Shown here: positions 4,996 to 5,275 of the stretch, one piece after another | Numbering within the stretch: position 1 is the first letter of the stretch | Layout of the letters: each line of letters starts with the position of its first letter | Assembly (NCBI GenBank): GCA_035622315.1 | Contig: DASPVP010000174.1 | Span: 1-5,275, forward strand | Direction: 5' to 3' | Length of the DNA: 5,275 bases | Source of the DNA: JAJPHJ01 sp035622315 | GTDB taxonomy: Bacteria > Vulcanimicrobiota > Vulcanimicrobiia > Eremiobacterales > Eremiobacteraceae | The notes under the pieces: model-generated | What the model saw: the letters and a program-made list of their open reading frames with translations, nothing else | Told to the model about the DNA's origin: nothing | The model's database searches: none | Program-made: the position numbers and the translations under genes

Positions 4996-5275
4996 TTTAC
5001 TTGCACCTCAGAGTTGGTCGCTGAAAGCCCTCGAACGCCGAGGGAGGTTTCTAAAGCTATCGAGTTTGTCGTCAGGACCAGGAGAGCGGCTCCGGGATCC
5101 ACTTGTTTTGGCTGTCTCCTCGAGAACGCCACCGAAGGATCGCGAGAGGACAGCTGCTGGGACCTCACATCGAAAAGAGCTAGCGTCTGCTCGCGAAGCC
5201 AGGCGTCTTCGGTGAGCACCGATCTTTTCTCCGCAGCGGTCAAGGCGCCATCCAACTCGTTGACAGCCTTCCGAA
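4986..5275 (-). CDS. Unrecognised open frame entering from the right edge (doubtful, 5' partial)
   Basis: A minus-strand frame is open from the window edge (first whole codon at 5273) to TAG at 4988-4986, giving 95 residues with no start needed inside the window. I do not recognise it. The first half (through about residue 52) looks helical and charged, with segments such as N-E-L-D-G-A-L-T-A-A-E-K-R and A-W-L-R-E-Q-T-L-A-L-F, and its third codon positions are mostly G or C, like the neighbours. The second half is compositionally different (more A/T in third positions, Ser/Thr-rich) and runs over the SPFH ribosome site, overlapping that gene by 10 bp. It may be the tail of a real gene with a degenerate or frameshifted end, or an open leader region. 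The other two minus frames close within the region, and no convincing gene is seen on the plus strand. Confidence 0.3.
   Translation of the reverse strand, partial: RKAVNELDGALTAAEKRSVLTEDAWLREQTLALFDVRSQQLSSRDPSVAFSRRQPKQVDPGAALLVLTTNSIALETSLGVRGLSATNSEVQVKWH
5005..5009 (-). promoter_or_regulatory. Ribosome binding site of the SPFH/zinc-ribbon gene
   Basis: The minus strand reads GAGGT, then nine bases, then the ATG at 4995-4993. This is one of only two clear Shine-Dalgarno sites in the window and supports that start. No convincing promoter could be picked out between it and the right edge. Confidence 0.5.
5028..5044. repeat. Small hairpin upstream of the SPFH gene
   Basis: CCCTCG (5028-5033) and CGAGGG (5039-5044) are perfect 6-bp arms around a 5-base loop. 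On the minus strand the stem is followed by CTTTC, too short a T-run for a confident intrinsic terminator. It lies about 33 bp upstream of the SPFH start, inside the doubtful open frame, and could be a weak terminator of the upstream gene or a leader structure. Confidence 0.3.

Noticed and set aside
4958..5215. 85-codon plus-strand frame at the right end
   Set aside because: Ser/Arg-rich, begins inside the SPFH gene in antisense, no ribosome site and no recognisable motif.

Overview
The window is GC-rich bacterial DNA (about 60% GC by eye), and every credible gene lies on the minus strand, so it reads from the right edge to the left. The long plus-strand open frames are antisense shadows typical of high GC. 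Nothing in it identifies the organism. The style (GC-rich, tight packing, weak Shine-Dalgarno sites, a COG4260-type SPFH/zinc-ribbon protein, a monofunctional proline dehydrogenase) would suit an uncultivated soil lineage such as Eremiobacterota (WPS-2) or a neighbouring phylum, but this is a guess. I see no mobile element, CRISPR array, tRNA or rRNA.

Reading in the direction of transcription: (1) 5275-4986 holds an unrecognised open frame running in from the edge, of doubtful reality. (2) 4995-3937 encodes a stomatin/prohibitin-type (SPFH) protein with two C-terminal zinc ribbons, like Bacillus YdjI. (3) 31 bp later, at most, starts a monofunctional proline dehydrogenase (to 2955). (4) Its stop codon overlaps, as ATGA, the start of a dihydrodipicolinate-synthase-family lyase/aldolase (2958-2050). 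(5) A 94-bp gap holds a perfect 20-bp palindrome covering the lyase stop codon, a second inverted repeat and a possible promoter. (6) A second operon then starts: a class-III PLP aminotransferase of the putrescine-aminotransferase type (1955-651), a COQ10/START-like SRPBCC protein coupled through a TGATG overlap (651-214), and the N-terminus of an acyl-ACP-reductase/COG5322-like dehydrogenase (126 to beyond the left edge) with a TTG start and a GAGGT ribosome site. That last gene is short and cut by the edge, so it is easily missed.

Two ideas deserve attention. First, the proline dehydrogenase has alanine (A284) where the family has the active-site tyrosine that discriminates against hydroxyproline (Tyr540 in E. 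coli PutA). Its translationally coupled aldolase keeps the Schiff-base lysine and catalytic tyrosine but lacks the DapA arginine. Together they suggest hydroxyproline or another substituted proline being broken down to pyruvate plus an aldehyde, not ordinary proline use plus lysine synthesis. Second, the aminotransferase / hydrophobic-ligand-binding protein / acyl-reductase trio could form a pathway through a fatty aldehyde, for example to a long-chain amine. Both are inferences from motifs and gene order.
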